Shown here in pieces: positions 1 through 64,000 of a DNA stretch of 64,000 nucleotides. This DNA comes from Tethya wilhelma (Eukaryota; Porifera; Demospongiae; Tethyida; Tethyidae): NCBI GenBank assembly GCA_964030475.1, contig CAXIPT010000002.1, positions 16,852,221-16,916,220 of the forward strand, in the 5' to 3' direction. Below the pieces are notes generated by a model. The model did no database searches, had not been told where the DNA came from, and was given only the letters and a program-made list of their open reading frames with translations. Numbering within the stretch: position 1 is the stretch's first letter; every line of letters starts with the position of its first letter. Position numbers and translations under genes: made by a program.

Positions 1-54590
<54,590 letters not shown>

Positions 54591-55247
54591 TAGCCCAGTT
54601 TACTGCCTAATGGGCCTTCAATCACTGTGCTGTTTGCTAATCAAGCTGCGAGATAGGAAATTATATTTCCTCAAATGAAATGTCTCCACCCCTTTTACCC
54701 CCTCGATCGATCGATCACCTGGCTCTCGATGATGTAATCTGATATCCTCTATCGTGGCATTGCGGTAAAGGTTGTTATGAATCTGGGCCACATGGTCGGA
54801 TATCATAAATTATGCATTATGGAGCCTGAAGGTGACTAGTGTTCAATGGAGTGCTGCTATAAACAGGTACAGTTTGTTAGTTAAGTGCTTCTAGTATTGC
54901 CTTTTACACCAAGAGACTAATTTATTCAGTATGTTTTTACCCTACGGTTGGTGTTGGTCCGCACACAAGTTGCAGCAGGGTTTACTGCTGCATAAAAAGC
55001 TCTTCTTGGTTCAGGAGACATTGAGCCGCAAGTGATCGATCCTGGGGAACAATGGATCTTGTCTTACACCTATCTTTATGTAAGCTACTCTAATTGATCT
55101 GAATTCCTGATGTGATAGATTGCTAATTATGGTAAAAACCTGCATCTGTGTGGTAGCCCATAATCATGTAGCTATACTCTATAAATGTCTTGTGTAGAAT
55201 ACAATAATTACCAAAGAAAGCAATTACTTCTCCTAACTACGCAATGC

Positions 55248-55336
55248 TAGCCTCGTACCCAGGCTCTCCTTTGACCTTACACTAACTGTAAGGAAAGATG
55301 GTGAAAGGTCTAGGGGGAGAGCCTGGGTACGAGGCG
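55248..55336. repeat. 89-bp hairpin element
   Basis: TAGCCTCGTACCCAGGCTCT and its near-inverse AGAGCCTGGGTACGAGGCG flank a roughly 48-bp core. Tip sequences resemble the hairpins at 13843 and 39337. Confidence 0.8.
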
Positions 55337-57515
55337 AACAAATTTGCCACGTAAACATTTACAAACATGCTGGTGATTTATTGAGTTTAAATGTTCGTAT
55401 AAAATTACTAACCACTACTTTAGTGTCACAAGAAGAAGGTATACAATCTGTGGAGTTTTGAGTAGTCAAAACTTTATTATTATTATCTGGTGTAGTAGCT
55501 AACTTGAGCACAATGAACAGAGTCACAGAAGCATTCATTCAACACAGAACTCACATCTGATAGATAGTGGTGCCAATCAGTGATGTAGCCAGGGGGATGC
55601 TAAAGGGGCACATGCACTCCCTTTTTTTCTCTGGTGAAATTTACGCTTTGGTATATAATGCGCAATTTAAAAATTATTGCGTACTTACTTTAGCAACACT
55701 GTTTATAGCAGTCATCTTTGGCCGGAGTTCAATCAAGAACAACTATTAAAACCTTTCTTTTTGCTGCTACAAGGCTTTAGAGAGCATTCGATCTAGCAAG
55801 CGTGTGCTACAGTTCGAATGGCAAGTGGGTGTGGTTTCCGGTCGCACAAAATTTTGGCCATGCTTCGCACCCAGCATTTTTATTGCTCCCTCTTCTCTAA
55901 AATCCTGGCTATGCTCCTGCCAATAAATCAACTGCCTTGTGAGTGCAATTGTGCTGGCAAAGCACTGTAACTAGACAATGAATTTTTACTCCACACCAGA
56001 AATGTATGAATATTCATCAAAACAAGTGGCCAATATTAGGTGACAAAGGCTTTCCCACCTACAAGCATGGGCAGGCATTCATACTTGATCAAGCTCACTC
56101 TCATGAATCTAATCTGGTTTGTCCAAACACTTGTGACTATAACATCACTTCCCAGCTTATTGATCCCCATGGTACTAGCAGCTATAAGCAAACTTCATGT
56201 TTCACAAGCCAAGGGTTAATCAACCCACCATAGTATACCCAAAGCAATTGTTGCTGTATACAATGATGGGTCAGCAACTTGCACACTATATCTGAAGAAC
56301 AGCAAGTCTACTCTAAAAATATTATGGACATAAACATATACAGAAGCTAAAAGCTTGTAGTTCCTGAGATTTTCAGTTCAAAGATTGGTTGAGCAGCCAT
56401 TTTGGTTACATGCCCACCTCTAGCACTACGTATATAGCTAGAGTTGCTCAAATGCATGCTAGCTGTACCTCGCTAGAACAGCATGGGAAGTCTGAGATAG
56501 TGACTTTCACTCTAGGATAAATGCTTGTGACTTTGACTCTAGGATAAATGCTTGGAAGCAACAGAGTATTTTTGGTTCAAGCGCTTATATTGCAAATGTT
56601 GTAGCTAGCTAGCTCATGATGTGATCACAATGTTGGCTAAGTGGCCGTGGCCATTCAACAGAATAGTATACAATGACATGCTGCATTGCATGCCTTGATT
56701 GCCAGCCTGCATGATGCTATACAGTATCATTAATGCTTGGATGCACTATAATATGGAAAGTGTGTTTTGCAGTGTGCATTATGCTGAGGGTTGTGCACCA
56801 TGCATAATATGGTGCTATTCAGTGAGTGTACATGTGCAGGCTCGGATATATTTAGATCATTATTGTGTGTGAAAGGTCAAGTGGGGCAGGCTATTTATTT
56901 ATATTGTGTGTATGTGTATAGGTGAATGCTGATGGAACTCTAATGTCTATACTCCACTAAGCCCCTTCTTTTTCTGGGCACATCATTTGTGGCTCCATTT
57001 TGAGCAAACATTGACACATTAAAATAGATAAAGGCACTTTTTATTGCAAATGAAAGATAAAACAGTGTAATACTGTGCATTAACCCATTTAGGTTAATTA
57101 ATAGCCTTGTTTCCTGTCTATGGTAGTCATAGCAACCTAGAAGAATGTTTAAAAATTAAACCACAAGGGGAATGCCTGGGTATGAGGTTACTTCAAGGAT
57201 TTTGAGTCTCAATGCTGTCTCAGCAAGTAAAGATTTTGACACCAATCTCCAGGTGACTTTATCATGTGCCATGCAGGGTCTGTCCCCTTTTGCAAATTTA
57301 AAACATTATTTCTACTTCCATTTGTGAGGTCGGACTGAGATAAATTACTTAGGCAATGCTCATATTCAGAAACAGACGTGTTTTGCTTCTAAAAGATATA
57401 TACTTCAAAATAATATTATGACTTGCCAAAACCAGTAGTAAGCACCTTTTGTTTTTGATTTTTCATATGGTTCCACAGTGTAGTAAATGCAATGAAAGAT
57501 CTGTACATCAGCTTA

Positions 57516-57783
57516 TAGTCTATCGAGCTAGACCCTCCTCCTTCGTCACGTTGCACGCACCGAGAGAAAGCTCCAGGAATCGTCGATAACTAGCATACTT
57601 CAGTGATAGAACATGCGGTTATTTCCACACACGCAAACTACCGCCTAACGTAAATTACTACCCAGAATCTGGGTAGTTGAATCTGATTGCTCAATTGAAA
57701 TCTCATTAAATGTCACCTTTGCTAGACCCTCTCTCTCGGTGCGTGCAACGTGACGAAGGAGGAGGGTCTAGCTCGATAGACTA
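57516..57783. mobile_element. 268-bp terminal-inverted-repeat element
   Basis: Arms of about 50 bp, TAGTCTATCGAGCTAGACCC... and its inverse ...GGGTCTAGCTCGATAGACTA, including a long shared block through CGTGCAACGTGACGAAG. The core also has a small CTACCCAGA/TCTGGGTAG hairpin. No coding capacity; MITE-like. Confidence 0.85.
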
Positions 57784-57889
57784 ATCAGCTTATTATTGGT
57801 TCAAATTCCTACCAGTCAGTTGGCTAAGCAGTGGAATAAAGTATAGCAGACAGGTAGCTTATTAGATTGCTGGCGAAGATTTGAACACA

Positions 57890-58356
57890 AAAATGAAGTA
57901 GTGATGTGCCAAAATTGAGACATAGTTTGTTCCAATACATTTACAGTACTGTCCATGCATTCCTATACTACTTATTGTTTTGAATTTTTACTACTTGTTC
58001 ATTAGTTTCATTATTTTCAAGTTTTAAATGTGTTGTCAAAGTTGGCTCAACACTTTCTGTGGCCTCTGGAAATCTTTTAGAAAGTGCAGTCATAATATTA
58101 TGTAAGCTAGTACGTTAGAAAACAAAAGTGGCACTATTGTGGCTTCCCACTAGCATGATTCTCTAGAGTGCTGAGGAAATTAAGTTTTGTGAGTTTAAGG
58201 CCTTGCGTGCAGTTGGTAATCTGTCAGAGGAGCCTCTGAGTAACTTAGAAGGCTTAGATTTTTTGTAATGGCTATACATTTTGTATTGTGTCTATGAAAT
58301 AGTTGACCCATTAATTCCTACTATATGCATGTACTATATACCATATGTATGATTTA
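57890..58356. repeat. Decayed copy B of the 49908 element family
   Basis: It matches the complement of copy A over AAGTAGT(C/G)ATGTGCC..., the ACTACTTGT end, TTGAGCCAAC and the ...TTTTGTATTGTGTCTATG segment, but with many substitutions. It lacks a recognisable left foldback arm. Confidence 0.6.
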
Positions 58357-58521
58357 GAAACCTACATTTTCTCATTGTAATGCTATTATGAATAGCTAAT
58401 TATTGTGTAAAAATAATATCATAACAATTATACAGGATAATTAGTATTATACTAATAAAAATCAATTAAGCAAGGTTTTTTACTATAAAAAAATGCTGAA
58501 ATGAATTCAAAAGGCAGCTTG

Positions 58522-60191
58522 CTAATTATTAAAAGTGTGAAAGTTCCGCATTATCTCTTCATCATCTGTCAGTTCTTCAATCTGTGTGCAAGTGAGTTGG
58601 AAATCGTCCATCTGCATATCAGCACCAAAGTCATCTGAAGAGGAAGAATCTGTATGGTGATGTGTTGATCCATTCTCATTCGGCCTCATTAGAGGTCTAT
58701 TTCTTAGCCGAAACATTATATGAGGTGGGAACTGTGAGTCATTTGAGATAATAAGATCTGTTGCAGTTCCATTTTGTTCAATGAGATCTGTCTTTGATGT
58801 GTGACCGTTCTCAACAACAAAAGTACTTTCTTCTTCAGCAATGCTTATCAGAGTGGGATCTGCAAAGGTGACATTTGGAGATAAGCTGGTAGGTGGGACT
58901 TTACTGTCATACGTACTACTGTCTAGTTCAAATGATGCATCCTTAGGTAGTAGTCCAACAGATCGCCGTATGGTCCTACTCTGTGCTGCTCGATTCGTCA
59001 TCTCAGTGTTTTTTGTTTTGTAAGGATTGCCGCTAGATCGTGAAGACAATGAGGTGACTTTCTTCTTCTTACTGTTGCAATAACAAGATAATAAGTTCTT
59101 CCATTCTTCACGGGCTTCTGTGCTCATCACACAGAAGAATAGAAACAAGACAAAGCCTTGAAATGAGGTAAGGATGACAAAAAACCACTGAAAAACTTCA
59201 GACGCTCTGTCGACGCTAAGTGCTGCAAATGCCCAGCTTAGTCCAAACACAAACATCACACAGATTATACTGGCCCCAGCTCTGATTGTCCCTTGAATGA
59301 CCTCTTTCCTCTTTGTGGAGTTCTTTTTCAGCTTTTTTCGTGTGTGAGAAACAAGCACACTAACAACCATTACAAAGATGACAGCATTGAAGATAACAAC
59401 AGCAATGATTGGTCCCAGAAATAGTCCAATCTGTAATCCAATATGGCTGAGAAAACAGCTGGAAAACAAAAAGTATCACAAAACTTCGTAAACATGACTA
59501 AGCAGTATATGTATAGCAAACTTACTAGGCTTGTGTTTCTTCATACAGTACCAAATAATTGTTTCCAGTTGCAAGTGTTGTTAGACCAATTACAGGGAAT
59601 AATATTGGAACACCTAAATAGATCAAAGCAGAATCATGTGCAGAAAGAAAGGTCTTTCTTGTTCCAAGTAAATAAAGCAAATGATATGCACTGAAACGTA
59701 ATCACTCTCAAACAATTTAGAGAGACTTACCCCAGCATATCAAGGAGATAACCGTGATGAATGTTGTTGAAACTCTCCCAAAAACTATGATAAGTTTCTT
59801 GAACATGAGCACAGCTTCAGCTCCCATCCAAAACACAGAGGCCAGGGTGAAGTAGAGAATAAGACATGAGACAAACGTGCAAGCTATCTCATTTTCTGTT
59901 CTATCCAACCCAACAAGGAAGACGAGTAGCATTCCAATCATAGCAATGCAGAGTTGAGCATGGAACTTGCTTGTATCATGTTTGCGGATTTTCCTACATT
60001 GGAACGATTATATACAAATGAAGATTCACTACTAGATTTCTTTATACAATGAATGCATGGATATCTTACTTGAAGATCAACATTGTGAGCAGTGTAATGA
60101 CAAGACTGACAATAGAGATGACACCACCAGCAATGGTGATAGATTTCAATGCAACTTCAACAGCCTGGCTTGGTTCACGAGCATTAATATT
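58522..60191 (-). CDS. GPCR seven-transmembrane region and cytoplasmic tail
   Basis: Exon 60070-60191 has TM1 (ITIAGGVISIVSLVITLL). Exon 59731-59993 has TM2, TM3 with the conserved extracellular cysteine (TFVSC) and WMGAEA, and the start of TM4. Exon 59526-59613 completes TM4 and loop 2. Exon 58522-59458 carries the loop-2 cysteine (AYCFLS across the splice), TM5, TM6 (FGLSWAFAAL) and TM7 (SFQGFVLFLFFC), then a Ser/Thr-rich tail. These are signature blocks of class B2 (adhesion) receptors. Confidence 0.92.
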
Positions 60192-63100
60192 CTGGGAGAA
60201 TTTTTTGGAAAAATCATCTTCAACTTTTATAAATATTATGCTCACATTATTACAATGGTTCGACGTTATGGATCATTACCAATTTATATTGAATTTCCAC
60301 AATCAGCTATAGCTATCAATATAGTTATTGATCTGGCTAGCTGTTACTGTATATTTCATGTACAGGTACAGAGTTCAAAGCAGAGTCATAGAATTAAGCA
60401 AACTTTCTGAGACTCTTCTTGCTAGACTTTGTTGTGAAAGATTGCCTTACACGCTATCATGCTTCTTTGTTTGATACAGATGCCCCACAGTAAGCCTTGA
60501 TTGTTAGCGATTTCAAATTAGCCATGCCTGTTGTCCTATCCTAGGCTAGCTCTGTATAAACTAGCTCTCTTCCTAGCCTGCATTTTCCACCGTGCAGTCC
60601 AGAGAAAAGTATTATTTTTAGCAGTGGCATATAGCCAGGATCCCAAAGTGGGATAATTACACCCAAAGCATGACTGTTAAGCTATGTAGCCATAGCCTTG
60701 TTGCTAAAGTAAGTACACAATGTCATATACAAGTAGTAAAAATTTCAAAAAAATAAGCAGTGTAGGAATGGGAAGTGCTTTAAAAAGTATTGGAACAAGG
60801 AATGGTCTCAATTTCGGCACATGACTACTTCATTTTCATTTTTGATCCCTCATATAATATAATTATAGCTATTTGTCGTAAATGGATGGTTCAAAGAATG
60901 ATCTCTACTTGAATAGCTAACGAGTATCACAAATCTTATCTCTTCGCTAAAAAGTGGAATAAAATATGCGGCAGGCAGAGTAAGATTACTGGCCAAAACT
61001 TGGGCACAAAAAATGAAGTAGTCATGTGCCGAAATTGAGACCATTCCTTGTTCCAATACTTTTTACAGCACTGCCCATTCCTACACTGCTTATTTTTTTG
61101 AAATTTTTACTACTTGTCTTGTTCATTCACTTTTTTCAACACTACAGTGAGGAGACTCTCAGAGACTGGTTAGTCTCTACAAAAATACTCAAGTAGTAGT
61201 ATGTGGCTAATGCGCATGCGCATTAAATGCCACGTGGATGAGACAACGACCTTTGAACTCTACTAGAAAAATGGCTACACATGAAGTACACAAATTTATA
61301 CTGAAGTTTCAAAGCTTTCTAGCTCTTGTTTTAATACATTTAGGCAGTATAGCGCTCTCTACGAGTGCTTTGGAAAGTTTCTGTAAGCTTTAGGCCTTAC
61401 ATACTGTTGGTAATCAGCCTAAAAGAGCTTCTGAGCAAGTGTGAAGGCTTAACTTTGTCTTGGTAGATTTTTATGGTGATAAACATTTTGTATTGTGTCT
61501 ATGGGGCAGTCGGCCCATTCCTACTATACGTACTACCGTACGTATGATATTAAGTGAGAGGGGACGGAAAATGCCCCATGCCCCCTCTGTCCCTCTGGCT
61601 ACCTCACTGTTTCACTCAAAGTTGCATCATTTCTATAGTAAACTCCTGTGACACACACAGACACAGTGACACAAAATTGCTATTGATACACTCAACTGAC
61701 CACTAGTGCAGCAAAGTTAGTGAGATGGTCGCATTCACACACAATTTCACCACTCTCCTCATCCATGAATTTCAGTTCACATCCTTTGCTTGTCCAATTT
61801 CCTCGACCATCTGGATGTTTGGTGATAAAGTGTGACAATGACAATTAATGACAGGTAATCCAACATTTCAAATAATTATTGTTGTTATACCTTTAGTGCC
61901 ATTGAAGTCCCACGACACACAGATAGGATCAGACCAATTCTAGAAAGAATGGTATATTGGCCATTAGTTCATGAGAGATTATTGGCATAACATTGTGTTC
62001 ACTTACCATTCCATCTTGAGCTCTAAAACTTTGCAAAGTGATTTGGACCTTTTCAGTCAAATCCCTCACTTCTTTACCAGGGATTGTAAACCCAAGTACA
62101 GCGGAATCAGCCACATACTCTGACTCATTAGCCAGTGTAGATGGAGGGGGAGAGAGTGGAAAGAGGATTGGTGATGGGTAGGAGGTGAATACAAGTCCAA
62201 TTTCTGACACTCCACTGATATTGAACACTTCTGGTGGAATTGAGATTGAAATGTTCACAGGGATGACAGTACTGTTATCATCTTCCATTTGGGCCATTTG
62301 TGTGGTTGTGATATTTGAAGAATTTTCTGACGATAGAACTGCAATTGAGTAGAATATAGTGATTGGTGGATTACTGGGATTGCAAATTTCAAACTAGCCT
62401 GGCCCAAAAATGGAGGAACTGAATATTGAGCTTACCTGGTATTGGAGGTGGTTCAAACATTATTCCATCAAGTATTAGTTCCATTAGAATGCCCTATAAT
62501 CATTAGCACAAGATGTTGTACAGTACTTTATAGTGTCGCCATAATCAATAATTATTGTAATAATAATAATTATTATTGTAGTTCACTTACTCTCTGTGCT
62601 TGGAGAGCCAGTCCTTCTTCTCTAACAGTGAGATTATCAAAGCTCTGTTGATCAGCTAGGTTGCTTGCAATTGCTTCAAATGACTCAACAAGACTGGGAG
62701 AGAGGGAAAAAAAAAGAAATAAACCAATTCGTCATTGGCTGACTGATTCAAACTTACTTAGATGAGCGTTCACGAACAACTTCTGGAGGCCATTCAGATA
62801 TCTCACTCAGTACATTTACAGTGTTCTTTGTAAACTATAGAAATATAGTAAAGTAGAAGTAACGCAATGAATCAAAATTTTGTGAGCTACTTACACTTTC
62901 ACTGATGTTTACTCGTCCATCTTGTACCAATCCATTCACACTCTCAAACACGTCTGCAATGATACCCAAATTGTCTGTTGACTGTTCATCCTCTTCATCC
63001 AAACCAGACACAATGTTGGCAATCGTATCTCCAACTTCATCAACTTCATCAGGGTCAACAGTCTGCATTATGCAAAACAAGACTTTCAATTTAATAAAGT

Positions 63101-64000
63101 ATAACTTTTCTACAATTTCATCTTACCGTGGAAAGACTTCTCAGCTCTGCTGTGCTTCTGGTGACACATTCCAACCCATCATATGAGAGGCTGGTGTCAG
63201 TAGGATGTGACCACTTCTGATGTTTAATGCACACTCTTCTTGCCACTCCATCAGCACCTTGTTCTTGTGATCCATAAAAACATTCACGTTCTTGTTGTTG
63301 ATCTCCAACCTTGGTCTCATTCCAGAAGTATATCCCTCGATCACCAGGTGAAGTAAACTTGTCATAATCACAAAATCCAGATTCTATGGACAAAAAAAAA
63401 AAGACTCTGCACTAATTAGTCTTCTATATTGTTATTCTAGTTAACAGACACAAAAGTACCTGAAAAATCCTCCTCCATTTCAATGACCATGTCAGCCGCA
63501 GCCGCTGACAGACTAGCAGTGAACATCACCATAGCCACTTCAATCTTCATTGGTTGTACATTATCAATACTGCATTCAATTCGTTGCCAACCATTCATCA
63601 TATCTCTAGGACGACTGAAGATGAAATGATCAAACTTTAAGTCCACTTATGCACAAACACACAAACATACTTTGGTACAGTAGAACAGTTTACAGCTGCT
63701 GTTTCAGGTTGATCGCCTGTTAGCATGTTGCTTAATGTGTCAAGTAGTGCAGTCTCAAGCATTGCAGTCACAAAAACTTTTGAATTTAGAAACAAAGGAT
63801 CCATGTAGAAGCTCTCAAACAACAATGTCGAGAATCTGATGTAATGTCTTGTAGTTTGGCTGGGTTCTGATAACAATAATAGAAACTATTAACTAATGCT
63901 CCATTCCTCTTTTAGCACTATATAATTTAGTATTCTTACCTGATAGTGTAATATCAACTTCAATGCTTCTGTTTACATTTTCATTTTCAGCCAAACACCT
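58522..64000 (-). CDS. Adhesion-class GPCR, 5' part beyond the window
   Basis: Exons in transcript order: (64000)-63940, 63865-63671, 63615-63460, 63383-63127, 63062-62895, 62834-62758, 62694-62591, 62492-62436, 62338-62007, 61939-61891, 61810-61701, 60191-60070, 59993-59731, 59613-59526 and 59458-58522 (stop TAG 58522-58524). From 62492 onward the exon phases were checked and chain without a break. The protein has an extracellular region with a HormR-like module, a GAIN-type region ending in a GPS motif, seven membrane segments and a roughly 170-residue cytoplasmic tail. Adhesion GPCRs self-cleave at the GPS and couple cell contact to G-protein signalling; ligand and coupling here are unknown. 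It lies upstream of the giant gene on the same strand. Confidence 0.9.
60192..61700. other. GPCR intron
   Basis: 1.5-kb intron between the GPS and TM1 exons, with GTCAGT donor and CTCCCAG acceptor. About half is mobile-element copy C; the remainder shows no recognisable feature. Confidence 0.7.
60729..61549. mobile_element. Composite inverted-repeat element, copy C
   Basis: Inverted relative to copy A: foldback 60729-61117, then the shared flank (GCGCATGCGCATTA, ...GGGGCAGTCGGCCCATTCC) ending TACTACCGTACGTATG. It lies in an intron of the GPCR gene, between the GPS and first transmembrane exons. Confidence 0.75.
61701..63062 (-). CDS. GPCR GAIN region and GPS cleavage motif
   Basis: Exons 62895-63062, 62758-62834, 62591-62694, 62436-62492 and 62007-62338 give the helical then beta-rich GAIN region (for example DDNSTVIPVNISISIP, GISEIGLVF-like strands). 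Exons 61891-61939 and 61701-61810 encode the GPS: PICVSWDF, NWTSKGCEL and ECDHLTNFA, with the four cysteines, the tryptophans and the HLT cleavage triplet all present. Autoproteolysis is therefore expected. Confidence 0.88.
63127..63383 (-). CDS. GPCR hormone-receptor-motif-like exon
   Basis: The exon encodes a cysteine-rich segment with FWNET near the start, then ERECF, ARRVC and KWSHP. This is the W...C...R.C...W arrangement of HormR domains that often precede GAIN domains in adhesion GPCRs. The call rests on pattern only. Confidence 0.6.
63460..64000 (-). CDS. GPCR distal extracellular exons (partial)
   Basis: Three exons (63940-64000 running off the edge, 63671-63865, 63460-63615) encode VNRSIEVDITLS..., then a roughly 115-residue stretch with hydrophobic-alternating and helical parts (FESFYMDPLF, LLDTLSNML) and two cysteines, ending in an acidic segment. 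No domain family was recognised with confidence; a SEA-like fold is one possibility. Confidence 0.6.

Larger units (their letters stand above)
54591..58521. other. Intergenic region between the giant gene and the GPCR gene
   Basis: About 3.9 kb upstream of the giant gene's start codon, expected to hold its promoter and the 3' end of the GPCR transcript. It contains a hairpin element (55248-55336), a terminal-inverted-repeat element (57516-57783), a decayed copy of the 49908 family (about 57890-58356) and a short direct duplication around CTCTAGGATAAATGCTTG (about 56511-56552). No TATA box or other core promoter motif was assigned. No gene is supported. Confidence 0.65.

Noticed and set aside
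54618..54806. 62-codon minus-strand frame just upstream of the giant gene
   Set aside because: No domain and no plausible role as an upstream exon; the start at 54590 has a good signal peptide and needs none.
55578..55922. Possible inverted repeat around GTAGCCAGGGGG / CCTGGCTATGCTCC
   Set aside because: The ends match only loosely and no target duplication was seen; too weak to list as an element.
56006..56233. 75-codon plus-strand frame in the intergenic region
   Set aside because: Short, without a recognised family; it could be a decayed transposon fragment but cannot be supported as a gene.

Overview
The window looks like demosponge genomic DNA, close in style to Amphimedon-type genomes. 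This is inferred from gene content, since no database could be searched. The evidence is a compact intron-rich metazoan layout, enormous SRCR/EGF receptor-like exon arrays, an adhesion-class GPCR, an intact BEL/Pao retrotransposon, many short inverted-repeat elements and CA/TG microsatellites.

Layout. Almost everything protein-coding except the retrotransposon lies on the minus strand. From right to left: (i) 58522-64000 is the 3' part of an adhesion GPCR gene, with HormR-like module, GAIN/GPS and 7TM; its 5' end lies beyond the right edge. (ii) 54591-58521 is intergenic DNA with inverted-repeat elements. (iii) One giant gene runs from its start codon at 54590 to beyond the left edge. It has a signal peptide and NIDO domain (5 exons, with a 6.6 kb first intron), then about 59 EGF-like exons and about 40 SRCR domains, each SRCR normally split over two exons. 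All these repeat exons are phase 1-1, so modules can be gained or lost without breaking the frame. (iv) 2352-8583 is a complete plus-strand BEL/Pao element in an intron of this gene, with identical 168-bp LTRs, a 5-bp target duplication and an uninterrupted 1810-residue polyprotein.

The main discovery is a higher-order repeat in the giant gene. The unit is [3 SRCR - 2 EGF - 3 SRCR - 8 EGF], and each of the six SRCR positions keeps its own sequence signature from unit to unit. Two flavours (here P and Q; R is a divergent Q-like unit) alternate along the gene: P1-R-P2-Q2-P3-(break)-P4-Q3. Deviations from this pattern mark recent rearrangement or assembly trouble: an N at 15338 inside an SRCR exon, an 823-bp pair of almost identical segments, and a roughly 2.4-kb duplicated block (offset 3352 bp) bounded by a CA microsatellite and an ATCGATGTC satellite.

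The giant protein is expected to be secreted or cell-surface and to bind extracellular ligands. No transmembrane segment or terminal exon of it is visible here. The GPCR is a separate receptor encoded upstream on the same strand. Exon borders were read by eye from splice signals and frame; those of the NIDO and GPCR exons chain in phase.
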